From: Agitococcus sp.
GTDB taxonomy: Bacteria; Pseudomonadota; Gammaproteobacteria; Pseudomonadales; Moraxellaceae
Assembly (NCBI GenBank): GCA_030646715.1
Contig: JAUSLJ010000010.1
Location: forward strand, 62,001-126,000
Length of the DNA stretch: 64,000 nt
Reading direction: 5' to 3'
The notes beneath the pieces were generated by a model. The model did not search any database, was not told where the DNA came from, and was given only the letters and a program-made list of their open reading frames with translations. Positions 56,357 to 64,000 of the stretch are shown here, one piece after another. How positions within the stretch are numbered: position 1 is the stretch's first letter; each line of letters begins with the position of its first letter. Both the position numbers and the translations under genes were made by a program.

Positions 56357-56947
56357 ATGCGTAAGTCATTATTAGGAATTTTGTTGGCAGCCACGCTGTT
56401 ACCTATGTCTGTTGTTCATGCTGCGGGTCAAGCCAGTGCATCTTACAGTAGTTCTGCCAAAGCTACCGATGCTCAAAAGAAGGCAGCTGTTGCAAAAGCT
56501 ATTGCTGACGGTATTGCTGCTGGCTTAACCGTTCAACAAGCAATGGCAGAGCTTCTTAGTGTTGGTGCTGATGCTGCCCAAGTTATTACTGCTGCTATTG
56601 CTGCCGCACCGAATCAGGCAGGCCAAGTTGCTGCATTTGCTATTAGTCAAGGTGTGCCAGCTGATGTTGCAACGCAAGCGGCTGTAGCTGCTGCGCCAAA
56701 TCAAGCACCTGCGATTGTTTCTGCTGCCATTTCTGCTGCACCAGATCAAGCTTCTGCTATTACACAAACAGCGATTAATACTGCGCCAAATCAAACGGCT
56801 GCTATTAATGCTGCATCCAACCAAGCTACTGGTACTGGTTCTACTGGTACTGGTACTGGTTCTACTGGTACTGGTTCTACTGCTGGCACTGGTTCTACTG
56901 GTGGTGGTGGTAGTTCTTGTGACCCGAAAAAAGCTTCATGTACGTAA
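56357..56947 (+). CDS. Secreted alanine-rich protein with AAPNQA-type repeats and Gly-Thr-Ser tail
   Basis: A 196-residue exported protein of unknown function. The start at ATG 56357 follows AAGGAG by eight nt; the 17-codon upstream extension is not supported. Signal peptide MRKSLLGILLAATLLPMSVV ends at HAA. Residues about 50-155 are Ala-rich helices with repeats centred on AAPNQA, AAPNQA, AAPDQA, TAPNQT and AASNQA, the last four mainly at a 15-residue step. Then comes a low-complexity tail of GTGST units (about 155-185), and the end CDPKKASC could form a disulfide. The tail DNA (about 56826-56912) is made of short ACTGGT/TCTACTGGT repeats prone to slippage. A strong terminator follows. Confidence 0.8.
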   Translation: MRKSLLGILLAATLLPMSVVHAAGQASASYSSSAKATDAQKKAAVAKAIADGIAAGLTVQQAMAELLSVGADAAQVITAAIAAAPNQAGQVAAFAISQGVPADVATQAAVAAAPNQAPAIVSAAISAAPDQASAITQTAINTAPNQTAAINAASNQATGTGSTGTGTGSTGTGSTAGTGSTGGGGSSCDPKKASCT

Positions 56948-56963
56948 TTTAATTAAGTTGAAT

Positions 56964-56990
56964 AAAAAAGGGTCTTCTAGACCCTTTTTT
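56964..56990 (+). terminator. Rho-independent terminator of the repeat-protein gene
   Basis: AAAAAAGGGTCT (56964-56975) pairs with AGACCCTTTTTT (56979-56990) around a 3-nt loop. The stem and T-run make it a strong, symmetric terminator that separates the repeat-protein gene from the ligase-family gene. Confidence 0.92.
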
Positions 56991-57048
56991 ATGCAGCAAA
57001 TTTTGTCTTCGTCAAAATATCAGTTCAGCTATAAATAGTTTTCATCTT

Positions 57049-58482
57049 ATGCATCGTTTTATTTTTATCTTTTTATGTATCATTATATTTTGGTCACCTA
57101 TTCCTTTAGGCAGTCACCGTATATGGTCAGCCGCATTATTGGAATTATTAATTGCTGGTTTAGCTGTACTTTGGCTACTAAGCCCATCTAAAGAACCTCT
57201 TATCAACAAAGCCCTTAGCCAAAATAAAATCATTATTGGTCTTTTTTGGCTGATTCCTCTGTGGTCAGCATCACAATTAGTGCCACTTCCCCCTGCTGTT
57301 ATTGCACTTCTTTCCCCCCATAGTGTTAGTTATTTTCCTGCGGATATATGGCATAGTTTATCTTTAGACTCAGGTGCCACACTCTACAAACTGCAAAAAA
57401 GTATTGCTTATGCTTTATTTTTTACGTTAACGCTTGCCATTATCAATACACCTGAAAGGCTTAATTTAATAGCGCAAGTCATTGTTATTAGTGGTGTATT
57501 ACAAGCGTCTTATGGCGTTTTGGTGGTTTTAGGCGGCCTAGAGTTTGACTTTTTGCACATAAGAGACATCGCCCATCCTCATCTTAGCTCCGCAACAGGT
57601 ACATTTATCAGTCGCAACAATTTTGCTGGCTATCTAGAAATGGTCATTGCTATCGGTGTCGGTTTACTGGTCACCCATATTTTATTAAATAACGATAACT
57701 TTGCAGGCATTAGAGCGAGCATACGAAATTTAATTTTTACCTTGCTGAGCGGCAAAGCTCGATTGCGGATATTTTTAGCTTTAATGGTGATTGCTTTAGT
57801 TTTGTCTCACTCTCGTATGGGTAATACCGCTTTTTTTGCGAGTTTAGGCATTTGTGGTGTACTCGGCTTAGTGTTATACCGTAAAAGTCACAAAGCAAAG
57901 TCATTAGCTATTTTGTTTATTAGTCTTATTGCTATCGACGTTTTAATTTTAGGCTCTTGGTTTGGCCTAGATAAATTAGCAGCACGTTTAGAAACAACAG
58001 ATGCGCAACACGAAGAACGCACCTTTGTTTTTCAAAGCAGTATTCATACTCTACAAGACTTCTGGCTCACAGGTTCGGGCGCAGGTAGTTATTACAGCAT
58101 TTTCCCCAATTACCGCGATAACCAGTCGTACTATTTTTATGATTTTGCTCATAATGATTTTTTACAGTTGGGCATTGAATATGGCCTGATTGGCTGCTCT
58201 TTTTTTGCGTTAATTGTCATTTTATGTTTTAGACGCGCCATTCAAGCGCAGGTGCAACGTCGAACAGCTGTTTTAAAAGGCATGGGCTTTGCGGCAATGA
58301 TGGGCATCATGAGTATTATGATTCACTCCAGCACTGACTTTAATCTCCACATTCCCGCCAATGCACTGTTATTTACCTTGTTATGTGCTTTTGCCTGTAT
58401 CGCACACTCTATGGAGCATCAAGAGCACCAAAAACCCAAAAAACGACTCAAAGAGCGTAGTAAACAACGTATCTCTACATGA
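57049..58482 (+). CDS. O-antigen ligase/polymerase family membrane protein (Wzy_C)
   Basis: A 477-residue inner-membrane protein with about ten to twelve hydrophobic helices. It has the Wzy_C landmarks: a helix ending in ALVLSHSRMGNTAFFASLG, then a large periplasmic loop (about 310-385) with TEDxW-like LQDFWLTGSGAGSYYSIFPN and the conserved histidine in YFYDFAHNDFLQLGIEYGLIG. Members are O-antigen ligases (WaaL), polymerases (Wzy) or pilin/protein O-oligosaccharyltransferases (PglL/TfpO); the sequence alone does not separate them. No glycan-synthesis genes are adjacent. The start has no strong ribosome-binding site. The C-terminus is Lys/Arg-rich. Confidence 0.85.
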   Translation: MHRFIFIFLCIIIFWSPIPLGSHRIWSAALLELLIAGLAVLWLLSPSKEPLINKALSQNKIIIGLFWLIPLWSASQLVPLPPAVIALLSPHSVSYFPADIWHSLSLDSGATLYKLQKSIAYALFFTLTLAIINTPERLNLIAQVIVISGVLQASYGVLVVLGGLEFDFLHIRDIAHPHLSSATGTFISRNNFAGYLEMVIAIGVGLLVTHILLNNDNFAGIRASIRNLIFTLLSGKARLRIFLALMVIALVLSHSRMGNTAFFASLGICGVLGLVLYRKSHKAKSLAILFISLIAIDVLILGSWFGLDKLAARLETTDAQHEERTFVFQSSIHTLQDFWLTGSGAGSYYSIFPNYRDNQSYYFYDFAHNDFLQLGIEYGLIGCSFFALIVILCFRRAIQAQVQRRTAVLKGMGFAAMMGIMSIMIHSSTDFNLHIPANALLFTLLCAFACIAHSMEHQEHQKPKKRLKERSKQRIST

Positions 58483-58569
58483 TTGATGGTTTAGTTACGG
58501 GACTCTCTTAGAAAGTTCACCTGTCATGACGTAAACTTGCCCACAGTTTATTTCTGACAGGCCAACATC

Positions 58570-59265
58570 ATGTTCAAACACACCACTTTATTACTTGCGG
58601 CATTCATGCTGACTACCCCTGTTTTCGCTGATACCCCCCTCACCTACCAACGCATCGACTTTCAAACGGATGTCGAAAAAGAAATTGCCAATGATTTACT
58701 GTCTGCGACATTAAGCGTTGAACTAAACAATAAAAACCCTGCGTTATTGGCCAAAGAATTAACGACTATTACTAACGAATCACTAAAATTAGGTTCTGGC
58801 TATAGCTCCGTTAAACTAACCAGTGGCAATCAGCAAACCTACCCCATTTATAACGATAAAAACAAATTAGATGGCTGGCGTGGTCGTGCTGAAATTCAAG
58901 TGTCGAGCAAAGACTTTAAAGCCGCTGGTGAGTTGATTAGTCGGTTACAGGCTAAATTACAACTTAATAATTTAAACTTTACTGTTGCTCCTGAAACTCG
59001 TCGAGAATTAGAGAATCAGCTTATTAGCGAAGCAGTTTCCGCCTTTAGAGCTCGTGCAGATAAAATCAAAAGCGCGTGGAATGCCAAGTCGTATAAATTG
59101 GTGCAGATGAATTTAGGCACAACGAATAACCAGCAACCCCATCCTATGTATATGGTACGTGCCGCGAAAATGGAAATGGCCGATGCTGCACCCGCCGCTG
59201 ATTATGCGGGTGGGCAAAGTCGTTTGAATGTTCAGGTGTCAGGTAACATTGAATTAGAAAACTGA
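58570..59265 (+). CDS. SIMPL domain (DUF541) periplasmic protein
   Basis: A 231-residue exported protein with signal peptide MFKHTTLLLAAFMLTTPVFA. The mature part matches the SIMPL/DUF541 family: an N-terminal strand region (QRIDFQTDVEKEIANDLLSA), the typical mid segment WRGRAEIQVSSKDFKAAGEL and a second repeat-like half beginning RRELENQLISEAVSAFRARA. Family members are periplasmic or outer-membrane proteins of uncertain function, linked in some bacteria to stress or to signalling partners. It has its own leader with AGG eight nt upstream and shares a bidirectional terminator with pdxJ. Confidence 0.88.
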   Translation: MFKHTTLLLAAFMLTTPVFADTPLTYQRIDFQTDVEKEIANDLLSATLSVELNNKNPALLAKELTTITNESLKLGSGYSSVKLTSGNQQTYPIYNDKNKLDGWRGRAEIQVSSKDFKAAGELISRLQAKLQLNNLNFTVAPETRRELENQLISEAVSAFRARADKIKSAWNAKSYKLVQMNLGTTNNQQPHPMYMVRAAKMEMADAAPAADYAGGQSRLNVQVSGNIELEN

Positions 59266-59266
59266 T

Positions 59267-59308
59267 TGAATTGGGGCAGCGATAGTTTATCTCTGCCCCA
59301 ATTTTTTA
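59267..59308. terminator. Bidirectional terminator between SIMPL gene and pdxJ
   Basis: AATTGGGGCAG (59269-59279) pairs with CTGCCCCAATT (59293-59303), followed by TTTTT on the plus strand. The convergent pdxJ stop lies at 59306, so the T-run overlaps its end. Confidence 0.88.
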
Positions 59309-60037
59309 GAGTGTACGCGCTTGTAACATTAACGCTTTCATTTCTTGTACTGCCGGCTTAAAGCCGACAAACAAGGCATGCGCGACAATCGCATGGCCGA
59401 TATTTAATTCGTTCATTGCTTTTATGGCCGCAACCGGCTGAACATTATGATAATGCAAGCCGTGTCCTGCATTCACAACCAACTTAGGTGCAGCATAAGC
59501 CGTTGCGTCAATGAGACGCTGTAACTCAATGAGTTGTTGCGCTGGCGTGTGAGCATCTGCGTATGCGCCTGTGTGCAACTCAATGGTGGGTGCGCCACAA
59601 GCAATAGCTGCATCTATTTGCGCAGCATCAGGGTCAATAAACAATGAAACATCTATGCCCAAACGTCCTAAACGTTGACAGGCTGCTTTGATTTTCTCAC
59701 GCTGACCTGCGACATCTAAACCGCCTTCTGTCGTTAGCTCTTCTCGACGTTCAGGCACTAAACAAACATGATGCGGTTTAATTTCTTCAGCAAAACGCAG
59801 CATATCTTCGGTGACGGCAATTTCTAAATTCATTCTTGTTTGTAATAAACCGATTAACATTCTGACATCACGTTCTTGAATATGGCGACGATCTTCACGT
59901 AGATGTAAGGTGATGCCATCTGCCCCCGCTTCTTCCGCTAATAAAGCCGCATGTAAAGGCTCTGGGTAGCGTGTACCACGCGCTTGGCGTAACGTCGCAA
60001 CGTGATCAATATTAATACCTAATAAAATATTACTCAT
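59306..60037 (-). CDS. pdxJ: Pyridoxine 5'-phosphate synthase
   Basis: PdxJ condenses 1-deoxyxylulose 5-phosphate with 3-amino-2-oxopropyl phosphate to form pyridoxine 5'-phosphate, the last step of DXP-dependent vitamin B6 synthesis. The 243-residue TIM-barrel enzyme starts at ATG 60037. Family motifs are [20 protein letters not shown] at the start, [16 protein letters not shown], and the late [12 protein letters not shown]. The start overlaps the recO stop by 4 nt (ATGA), matching the conserved recO-pdxJ pair. Confidence 0.97.
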   Translation of the reverse strand: MSNILLGINIDHVATLRQARGTRYPEPLHAALLAEEAGADGITLHLREDRRHIQERDVRMLIGLLQTRMNLEIAVTEDMLRFAEEIKPHHVCLVPERREELTTEGGLDVAGQREKIKAACQRLGRLGIDVSLFIDPDAAQIDAAIACGAPTIELHTGAYADAHTPAQQLIELQRLIDATAYAAPKLVVNAGHGLHYHNVQPVAAIKAMNELNIGHAIVAHALFVGFKPAVQEMKALMLQARTL

Positions 60038-60708
60038 GATGTCCTCTGCCATAATTCACGGCTTTTCAGGGGTTTTGTACCGAGTTGCTGCGCCAATGCC
60101 CGCCGTAAAATCAACTTGGCGGTTTGACGGGTAGATGACTGACTAAAATCTTCTTGAGCAATGGCTAATAGTGCGCGTCCCTGCCATGCCTCGGCGGTAG
60201 GTGAACGGGCGACGACAAAACCTTCTTCTGGATAATAGAAATAGGATTTATCCGCTAAGATAGCTTGTCCTGTGACATCATGATGAAAGTTAAAGGCGTA
60301 TCCTAACGTACCGAGCAAACAACGCTCAAAGCGACGTAAGACAGGCTCTAACAACTCTCGCTGGTTCAGCTGAGACAAACTTTCGGTATATAAGGCAAAT
60401 AACTCAATTTGCGGCTCTTCAATTGTTAGCAAGCGCACCAATAGCTCATTGAGATAAAAACCCGCAAAAGTGGCATCACCTACGAGCATTAATGGCAAAC
60501 CGACACATTCGCAATGAGAAATGGTTTTTAGCGCGTTTTTACCGCGCCAAGCCACAAGGCAAGGCTGAAACAAGGGCGGTACGTGTTGACGCATCACGCC
60601 ACTAATACGGCCATACTCCATTGTCCATAAATCAACTAGCCGACTTTTTTCTCGATACGGCCGACTATGCAGCACAAAGGCATGACATAGCTCGACCGTA
60701 TGCGTCAT
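60034..60708 (-). CDS. recO: DNA repair protein RecO
   Basis: RecO anneals single strands and helps RecR load RecA at gaps. The 224-residue protein has the N-terminal OB-fold ([20 protein letters not shown], then [12 protein letters not shown]) and a helical C-terminal region with GTLGYAFNF and the YYYPEEGF segment. The zinc-binding cysteines of some RecO proteins are not present. Its ATG overlaps the era stop by 4 nt, and its stop overlaps the pdxJ start, so era-recO-pdxJ is tightly coupled. Confidence 0.93.
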   Translation of the reverse strand: MTHTVELCHAFVLHSRPYREKSRLVDLWTMEYGRISGVMRQHVPPLFQPCLVAWRGKNALKTISHCECVGLPLMLVGDATFAGFYLNELLVRLLTIEEPQIELFALYTESLSQLNQRELLEPVLRRFERCLLGTLGYAFNFHHDVTGQAILADKSYFYYPEEGFVVARSPTAEAWQGRALLAIAQEDFSQSSTRQTAKLILRRALAQQLGTKPLKSRELWQRTS

Positions 60709-61652
60709 ATATCGCCGTAACCTAAACTTTTTAGCGCACGTTCATCGTCAGACCAGCCGCCTTTTACTTTTACCCACAAAGTCAGCATCACTTTGCTATC
60801 AAACATTTTTTCCATATCAATACGCGCGGCTTGACCAATAGTTTTCAGTTTTTGACCACCTTCACCAATAACAATCGCTTTTTGACCATCACGCTCCACC
60901 AAAATAGTGGCATCAATGCGATACATACGACCTTCGAGTTTGAAGCTTTCAATTTGCACTGTTAAATCGTAAGGGATTTCATCACCCAATTGACGCATAA
61001 TTTTTTCACGAATCACTTCTGCGGCTAAAAAACGTTGTGAGCGATCGGTGATTTGATCTTCACCATATAATGGCGGGGCAAAAGGTAAATAACGACTCAC
61101 GACTTCATGCAGTTGCGGCAAATTATGACCACGTAATGCGGACAAAGGAATCACTTCAGAGAAATGACGTTTTTTGTTTAGCTCTTCAAGATACGGTAAT
61201 AAGGCGTCTTTATCATCAATGGTATCGACTTTATTTAATACTAATAATACAGGCGTATCGGTATGCTCCAGTTTCTCTAAAACCAAATCATCATCGGGTG
61301 TCCATTTCATGGCATCAACGACAAATAACACCAAATCCACATCTTTTAAGGCACTTTGCGCGGCTTTATTCATGTAACGGTTAATCGCACGAGGTTCGCG
61401 TTTGTGCATTCCCGGGGTATCGACATAAATCGCTTGTACTTTATCTTGAGTAACAATGCCTAAAATCTTATGGCGTGTCGTTTGCGGTTTACGCGAGGTA
61501 ATTGATAATTTTTGCCCTAATAAATGATTCAATAACGTTGATTTGCCGACATTTGGCCGACCGACAATCGCCACAAAGCCACAACGATAATTAGCGACAT
61601 CCACTTCTTGTGTTGTGCCGCCAAAAAAATTTTCAATCAGTTGTTCGGTCAT
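60705..61652 (-). CDS. era: GTPase Era
   Basis: Era is an essential GTPase that binds 16S rRNA near its 3' end and promotes 30S maturation. The 315-residue protein has G1 [13 protein letters not shown]3 DTPGMH and G4 LNKVDTID, followed by a C-terminal KH domain with [19 protein letters not shown]. The N-terminal extension of about 20 residues before the G domain is slightly long. It follows rnc after 18 nt. Era and RNase III are often cotranscribed, with both acting on ribosomal RNA. Confidence 0.97.
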   Translation of the reverse strand: MTEQLIENFFGGTTQEVDVANYRCGFVAIVGRPNVGKSTLLNHLLGQKLSITSRKPQTTRHKILGIVTQDKVQAIYVDTPGMHKREPRAINRYMNKAAQSALKDVDLVLFVVDAMKWTPDDDLVLEKLEHTDTPVLLVLNKVDTIDDKDALLPYLEELNKKRHFSEVIPLSALRGHNLPQLHEVVSRYLPFAPPLYGEDQITDRSQRFLAAEVIREKIMRQLGDEIPYDLTVQIESFKLEGRMYRIDATILVERDGQKAIVIGEGGQKLKTIGQAARIDMEKMFDSKVMLTLWVKVKGGWSDDERALKSLGYGDI

Positions 61653-61670
61653 GTTTTACTCAATAGCTGT

Positions 61671-62348
61671 TTATTTAATGTCTAGCTGTGTTAATAAGGC
61701 AGTGGCCGCCGCTTGTTCGGCATAACGACGACTATTACCACTCCCCTGCACGGGTAAGGCATTTTCTACCTGACATTGTACGTGGAAAGTTTGATTGTGA
61801 TCTTCACCAAATACCGCAGTTACCGTATAAACAGGTAAAGGCAGATGATGTGACTGTAGATGCTCTTGCAGTCGGCTTTTAGGGTCTTTAAGAGTCGGCT
61901 CGGTGGTAATGGTCTGCAATCGCGAACCATACCATTTCAACAAACAGCTTTTACACGCGTCAATACTGGCGGAGTCTAAATAAATCGCCCCTAAAATAGC
62001 TTCTACGGTATCCGCTAAAATAGAATCTCGGCGAAAGCCACCACTTTTTAACTCGCCTGCCCCTAAATTGAGATAATCACCCAATTTTAGTGTACGGCCA
62101 ATTTCAGCCAAACTTTCTTGCTTGACTAAATTAGCGCGCAAACGTGTCAACCGACCCTCTTTTTCTTGAGGAAAATGAAGGTATAAATAATCAGCGATAA
62201 TCATGCCTAGAATAGCATCACCTAAAAACTCTAGGCGTTCATTGTTATGATTACCACTGATGCTACGATGCGTTAAAGCCAGTTTGAGGTGCTTTTCATC
62301 TTCAAAGGTATAACCTAATGCTTGCATTAATCGGGTGTGTGGCAACAT
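61671..62348 (-). CDS. rnc: Ribonuclease III
   Basis: RNase III cuts double-stranded RNA, including rRNA precursors. The 225-residue protein has the signature [19 protein letters not shown] with the catalytic Glu and Asp, the second acidic site in [15 protein letters not shown], and a C-terminal dsRNA-binding domain ([20 protein letters not shown], then [14 protein letters not shown]). Its ATG shares one nucleotide with the DUF4845 stop (TAATG), and era follows. Confidence 0.97.
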   Translation of the reverse strand: MLPHTRLMQALGYTFEDEKHLKLALTHRSISGNHNNERLEFLGDAILGMIIADYLYLHFPQEKEGRLTRLRANLVKQESLAEIGRTLKLGDYLNLGAGELKSGGFRRDSILADTVEAILGAIYLDSASIDACKSCLLKWYGSRLQTITTEPTLKDPKSRLQEHLQSHHLPLPVYTVTAVFGEDHNQTFHVQCQVENALPVQGSGNSRRYAEQAAATALLTQLDIK

Positions 62349-62734
62349 TATTCTTTAAAGCCGTCTGGTTTCTCAGATGTATAGGATTTTTTGAAATGCG
62401 CGACCACGTCTAAATTAGACATTAAGTTTCTGCGCTCTTCATAATCCAACTCAACAATTGTTTTATTGCCTTCGCGACGAATCACCATTAGGTCTTCTAC
62501 TTTGCGGTCGCGCATATTGTTACGATCCATTTGCGCCGATAAGTCCGTCGTAAATTGCTTTAATTCAAAAGCATCCACTTGTGGCTCTTTGAATTTGGCT
62601 TGTAACATTTTATCAAGCGCAAAGTAATCCAAATATACGGGACCTATCGTTGAGCTTACTTTGATTATCAAGCCGAATAGCCCAACACCAAACAACACCG
62701 ACCAATAAGACATACCCCGTTGTGATGTACGCAT
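62348..62734 (-). CDS. DUF4845 domain membrane protein
   Basis: A 128-residue protein with one N-terminal membrane helix ([20 protein letters not shown], 7-26) preceded by MRTSQR, and a small periplasmic domain with [20 protein letters not shown] near the end. This fits DUF4845, which lies between lepB and rnc in many beta- and gammaproteobacteria. The N-terminus ([13 protein letters not shown]) resembles a class III prepilin-like leader but lacks Glu5, so pilin processing is not claimed. Function unknown. Its stop shares one nucleotide with the rnc start. Confidence 0.9.
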   Translation of the reverse strand: MRTSQRGMSYWSVLFGVGLFGLIIKVSSTIGPVYLDYFALDKMLQAKFKEPQVDAFELKQFTTDLSAQMDRNNMRDRKVEDLMVIRREGNKTIVELDYEERRNLMSNLDVVAHFKKSYTSEKPDGFKE

Positions 62735-62753
62735 AATTAACCTCTACTTGTTA

Positions 62754-63536
62754 TTATTGAATAGAGCCGTTACGGCTTAGTGTTGGCATTTTGAATCCTG
62801 GCTCTTTATGAGTCCACACATAAAACGCTTTGCCAACGATATTTTTTTCAGGAACAGCCCCCCAAAAACGACTGTCATTACTATTATCACGATTATCGCC
62901 CATCATAAAGTATTGACCCGCTGGAACCGTAAATGTCCATTTTTTACCCGCAGGATAACGGCCAACTTCTTGACGGGAAAGATGCTGACGCTCACCCAGT
63001 TTTTCGTCATAGAATTGTTCCCAAGGCTCAATTTCGGGTTCTTGGCGCACCAGTTTGCGCTCGACTAACACGTCATTAATATAAAGGTTGTCGTTTTCGT
63101 AGTGAATTTTATCACCAGGCAAACCGACAACGCGTTTAATAAAGTTCATGCTCGGCTTAGGAGGAAACTTAAACACCATGACATCGCCCCGCACAGGTTT
63201 GCCAATTGGCAAAATTTCTGTGCCAATGACAGGCAAACGTAAGCCATAGGTGTATTTATTGACGAGAATATAATCACCCACCTCTAAAGTTGGCAACATT
63301 GACCCCGAAGGAATGGTAAACGGTTCAAATAAGAATGAGCGCAACACCCAAACAACTGCCAGCACAGGAAAAAAAGAGTACCCATATTCAATGATAATAT
63401 TTTCTTTATAAACACCTTGATGCGTCGCTTGTTGAGAAGGACTTTTATGCTGTTTAAAAAACAGTTTATCGGCCAAACAAATCAAACCAGCAATTAAGGT
63501 AACTACCGTAAGAATCAATGCGAAATCAAAATCCAT
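62754..63536 (-). CDS. lepB: Signal peptidase I
   Basis: LepB removes signal peptides of exported proteins. The 260-residue protein has two N-terminal membrane segments (FALILTVVTLIAGLICLADK, and FFPVLAVVWVLRSFLF) and a periplasmic catalytic domain. The nucleophile is Ser in IPSGSMLPTL (box B) and the general base Lys in NFIKRVVGLPGDK (box D), with the box E sequence GDNRDNSNDSR. Its ATG shares one nucleotide with the lepA stop (TAATG), the conserved lepA-lepB order. Confidence 0.97.
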   Translation of the reverse strand: MDFDFALILTVVTLIAGLICLADKLFFKQHKSPSQQATHQGVYKENIIIEYGYSFFPVLAVVWVLRSFLFEPFTIPSGSMLPTLEVGDYILVNKYTYGLRLPVIGTEILPIGKPVRGDVMVFKFPPKPSMNFIKRVVGLPGDKIHYENDNLYINDVLVERKLVRQEPEIEPWEQFYDEKLGERQHLSRQEVGRYPAGKKWTFTVPAGQYFMMGDNRDNSNDSRFWGAVPEKNIVGKAFYVWTHKEPGFKMPTLSRNGSIQ

Positions 63537-64000
63537 TATCTATCCACCTTTAATACGGCTAAGAAAGCTTCTTGCGGGATTTCGACATTACCGACTTGTT
63601 TCATACGTTTTTTGCCTTCTTTTTGTTTTTCAAGCAACTTTTTCTTCCGTGATACGTCACCACCATAACATTTAGCAATGACGTTTTTACGCATCGCTTT
63701 AACCGTAGAACGGGCAATGACTTGGCTACCAATCGCGGCTTGAATAGCGACATCAAACATTTGACGAGGAATTAAGTCTTTCATTTTATCGACTAACGAT
63801 AAACCACGATGACGAGCATCATCGGCATGACAAATCATTGCTAAAGCATCAACTTTGTCGCCGTTAATCAACACATCCACTTTCACTAAACGCGCGACTT
63901 CAAAACGGTTAAAGCTATATTCTAAAGACGCAAAACCGCGTGAAGTCGATTTTAGTTTATCGAAAAAGTCTAAGACCACTTCCGCCATGGGGATGTCATA
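63536..64000 (-). CDS. lepA: Elongation factor 4 (LepA), C-terminal part
   Basis: The 3' end of lepA; the gene continues beyond the window edge. The 154 visible residues begin [11 protein letters not shown] and include the LepA-specific C-terminal domain ([51 protein letters not shown]). EF4 is a ribosomal GTPase acting in back-translocation or initiation. Its GTPase domain lies outside the window. An internal ATG at 63988 is not the start, because the frame remains open to the window end. Confidence 0.95.
   Translation of the reverse strand, partial: YDIPMAEVVLDFFDKLKSTSRGFASLEYSFNRFEVARLVKVDVLINGDKVDALAMICHADDARHRGLSLVDKMKDLIPRQMFDVAIQAAIGSQVIARSTVKAMRKNVIAKCYGGDVSRKKKLLEKQKEGKKRMKQVGNVEIPQEAFLAVLKVDR

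Noticed and set aside
56826-56912. CRISPR-like array
   Set aside because: The repeats are short, in-frame coding units without spacers, so this is a low-complexity protein tail.
62700-62734. DUF4845 protein as a type IV prepilin
   Set aside because: There is a Gly after a basic leader, but the following helix lacks Glu5 and the FTLIE-type motif.

Overview
The window is a stretch of gammaproteobacterial chromosome of moderate-to-low GC (not computed). It most resembles Moraxellaceae or a relative of Pseudomonadales. The evidence is the gene order: pilMNOPQ-aroK-aroB-SPOR protein next to a PBP1A gene; pilS-pilR-thiO-fimT-minor pilins-ispH-fkpB-lspA-ileS-ribF-murJ-rpsT; and lepA-lepB-DUF4845-rnc-era-recO-pdxJ. 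As I recall, these three blocks also occur in Pseudomonas aeruginosa and, in part, in Acinetobacter. No phage, IS transposase, CRISPR array or rRNA operon is visible. The only mobile-looking DNA is several families of short palindromic repeats and MITE-like elements.

Layout. 1-5.2 kb: the tail of an unidentified gene, two DUF1989 proteins and a biotin-dependent 'urea carboxylase', a set now better read as guanidine assimilation. 5.3-9.5 kb (minus strand): an NAD-dependent epimerase/reductase, a glyoxalase-II-like hydrolase and a secreted GH31 glycosidase. 9.7-16.8 kb: YajQ, a DUF4442 protein, a CPA2 antiporter, SlyX, the ABC-F protein Uup, a lipoprotein and an epoxide-hydrolase-like enzyme. 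16.9-20.6 kb: an unknown protein, AmtB (with a good sigma-54 promoter and two NtrC-like sites), HemE and a Cys-rich protein. 20.6-28.2 kb: the pilMNOPQ-aroK-aroB-SPOR cluster, divergent from ponA. 30.9-33.9 kb: rpmE, a decayed tRNA-Thr, an RDD protein and nadE. 34-46.6 kb: pilS-pilR, thiO, fimT and the minor pilin operon fimU-pilVWXY1E. 46.8-54.3 kb: ispH-fkpB-lspA-ileS-ribF and murJ. 54.5-59.3 kb: rpsT, an M14 peptidase, a secreted alanine-rich repeat protein, an O-antigen-ligase-family protein and a SIMPL protein. 59.3-64 kb: pdxJ-recO-era-rnc-DUF4845-lepB-lepA.

Two themes tie the genes together. The first is type IV pili and probably natural transformation: alignment subcomplex and secretin (PilMNOPQ), the PilS/PilR regulators, the tip complex (FimU, PilV, W, X, Y1, E) and a FimT with the Gly-Arg-x-Arg motif associated with DNA binding. 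The second is nitrogen acquisition: carboxylation of guanidine or urea, and ammonium uptake under apparent NtrC control.

The most interesting points are the guanidine reading of the first locus, the nitrogen-control region of amtB, a PilY1 whose VWA domain carries two large beta-rich insertions, a GH31 enzyme that resembles sulfoquinovosidases but lacks a key sulfonate-binding arginine, a secreted 15-residue-repeat protein beside a ligase-family membrane protein, a degenerate tRNA-Thr, and a MITE family with shared termini present in three copies.
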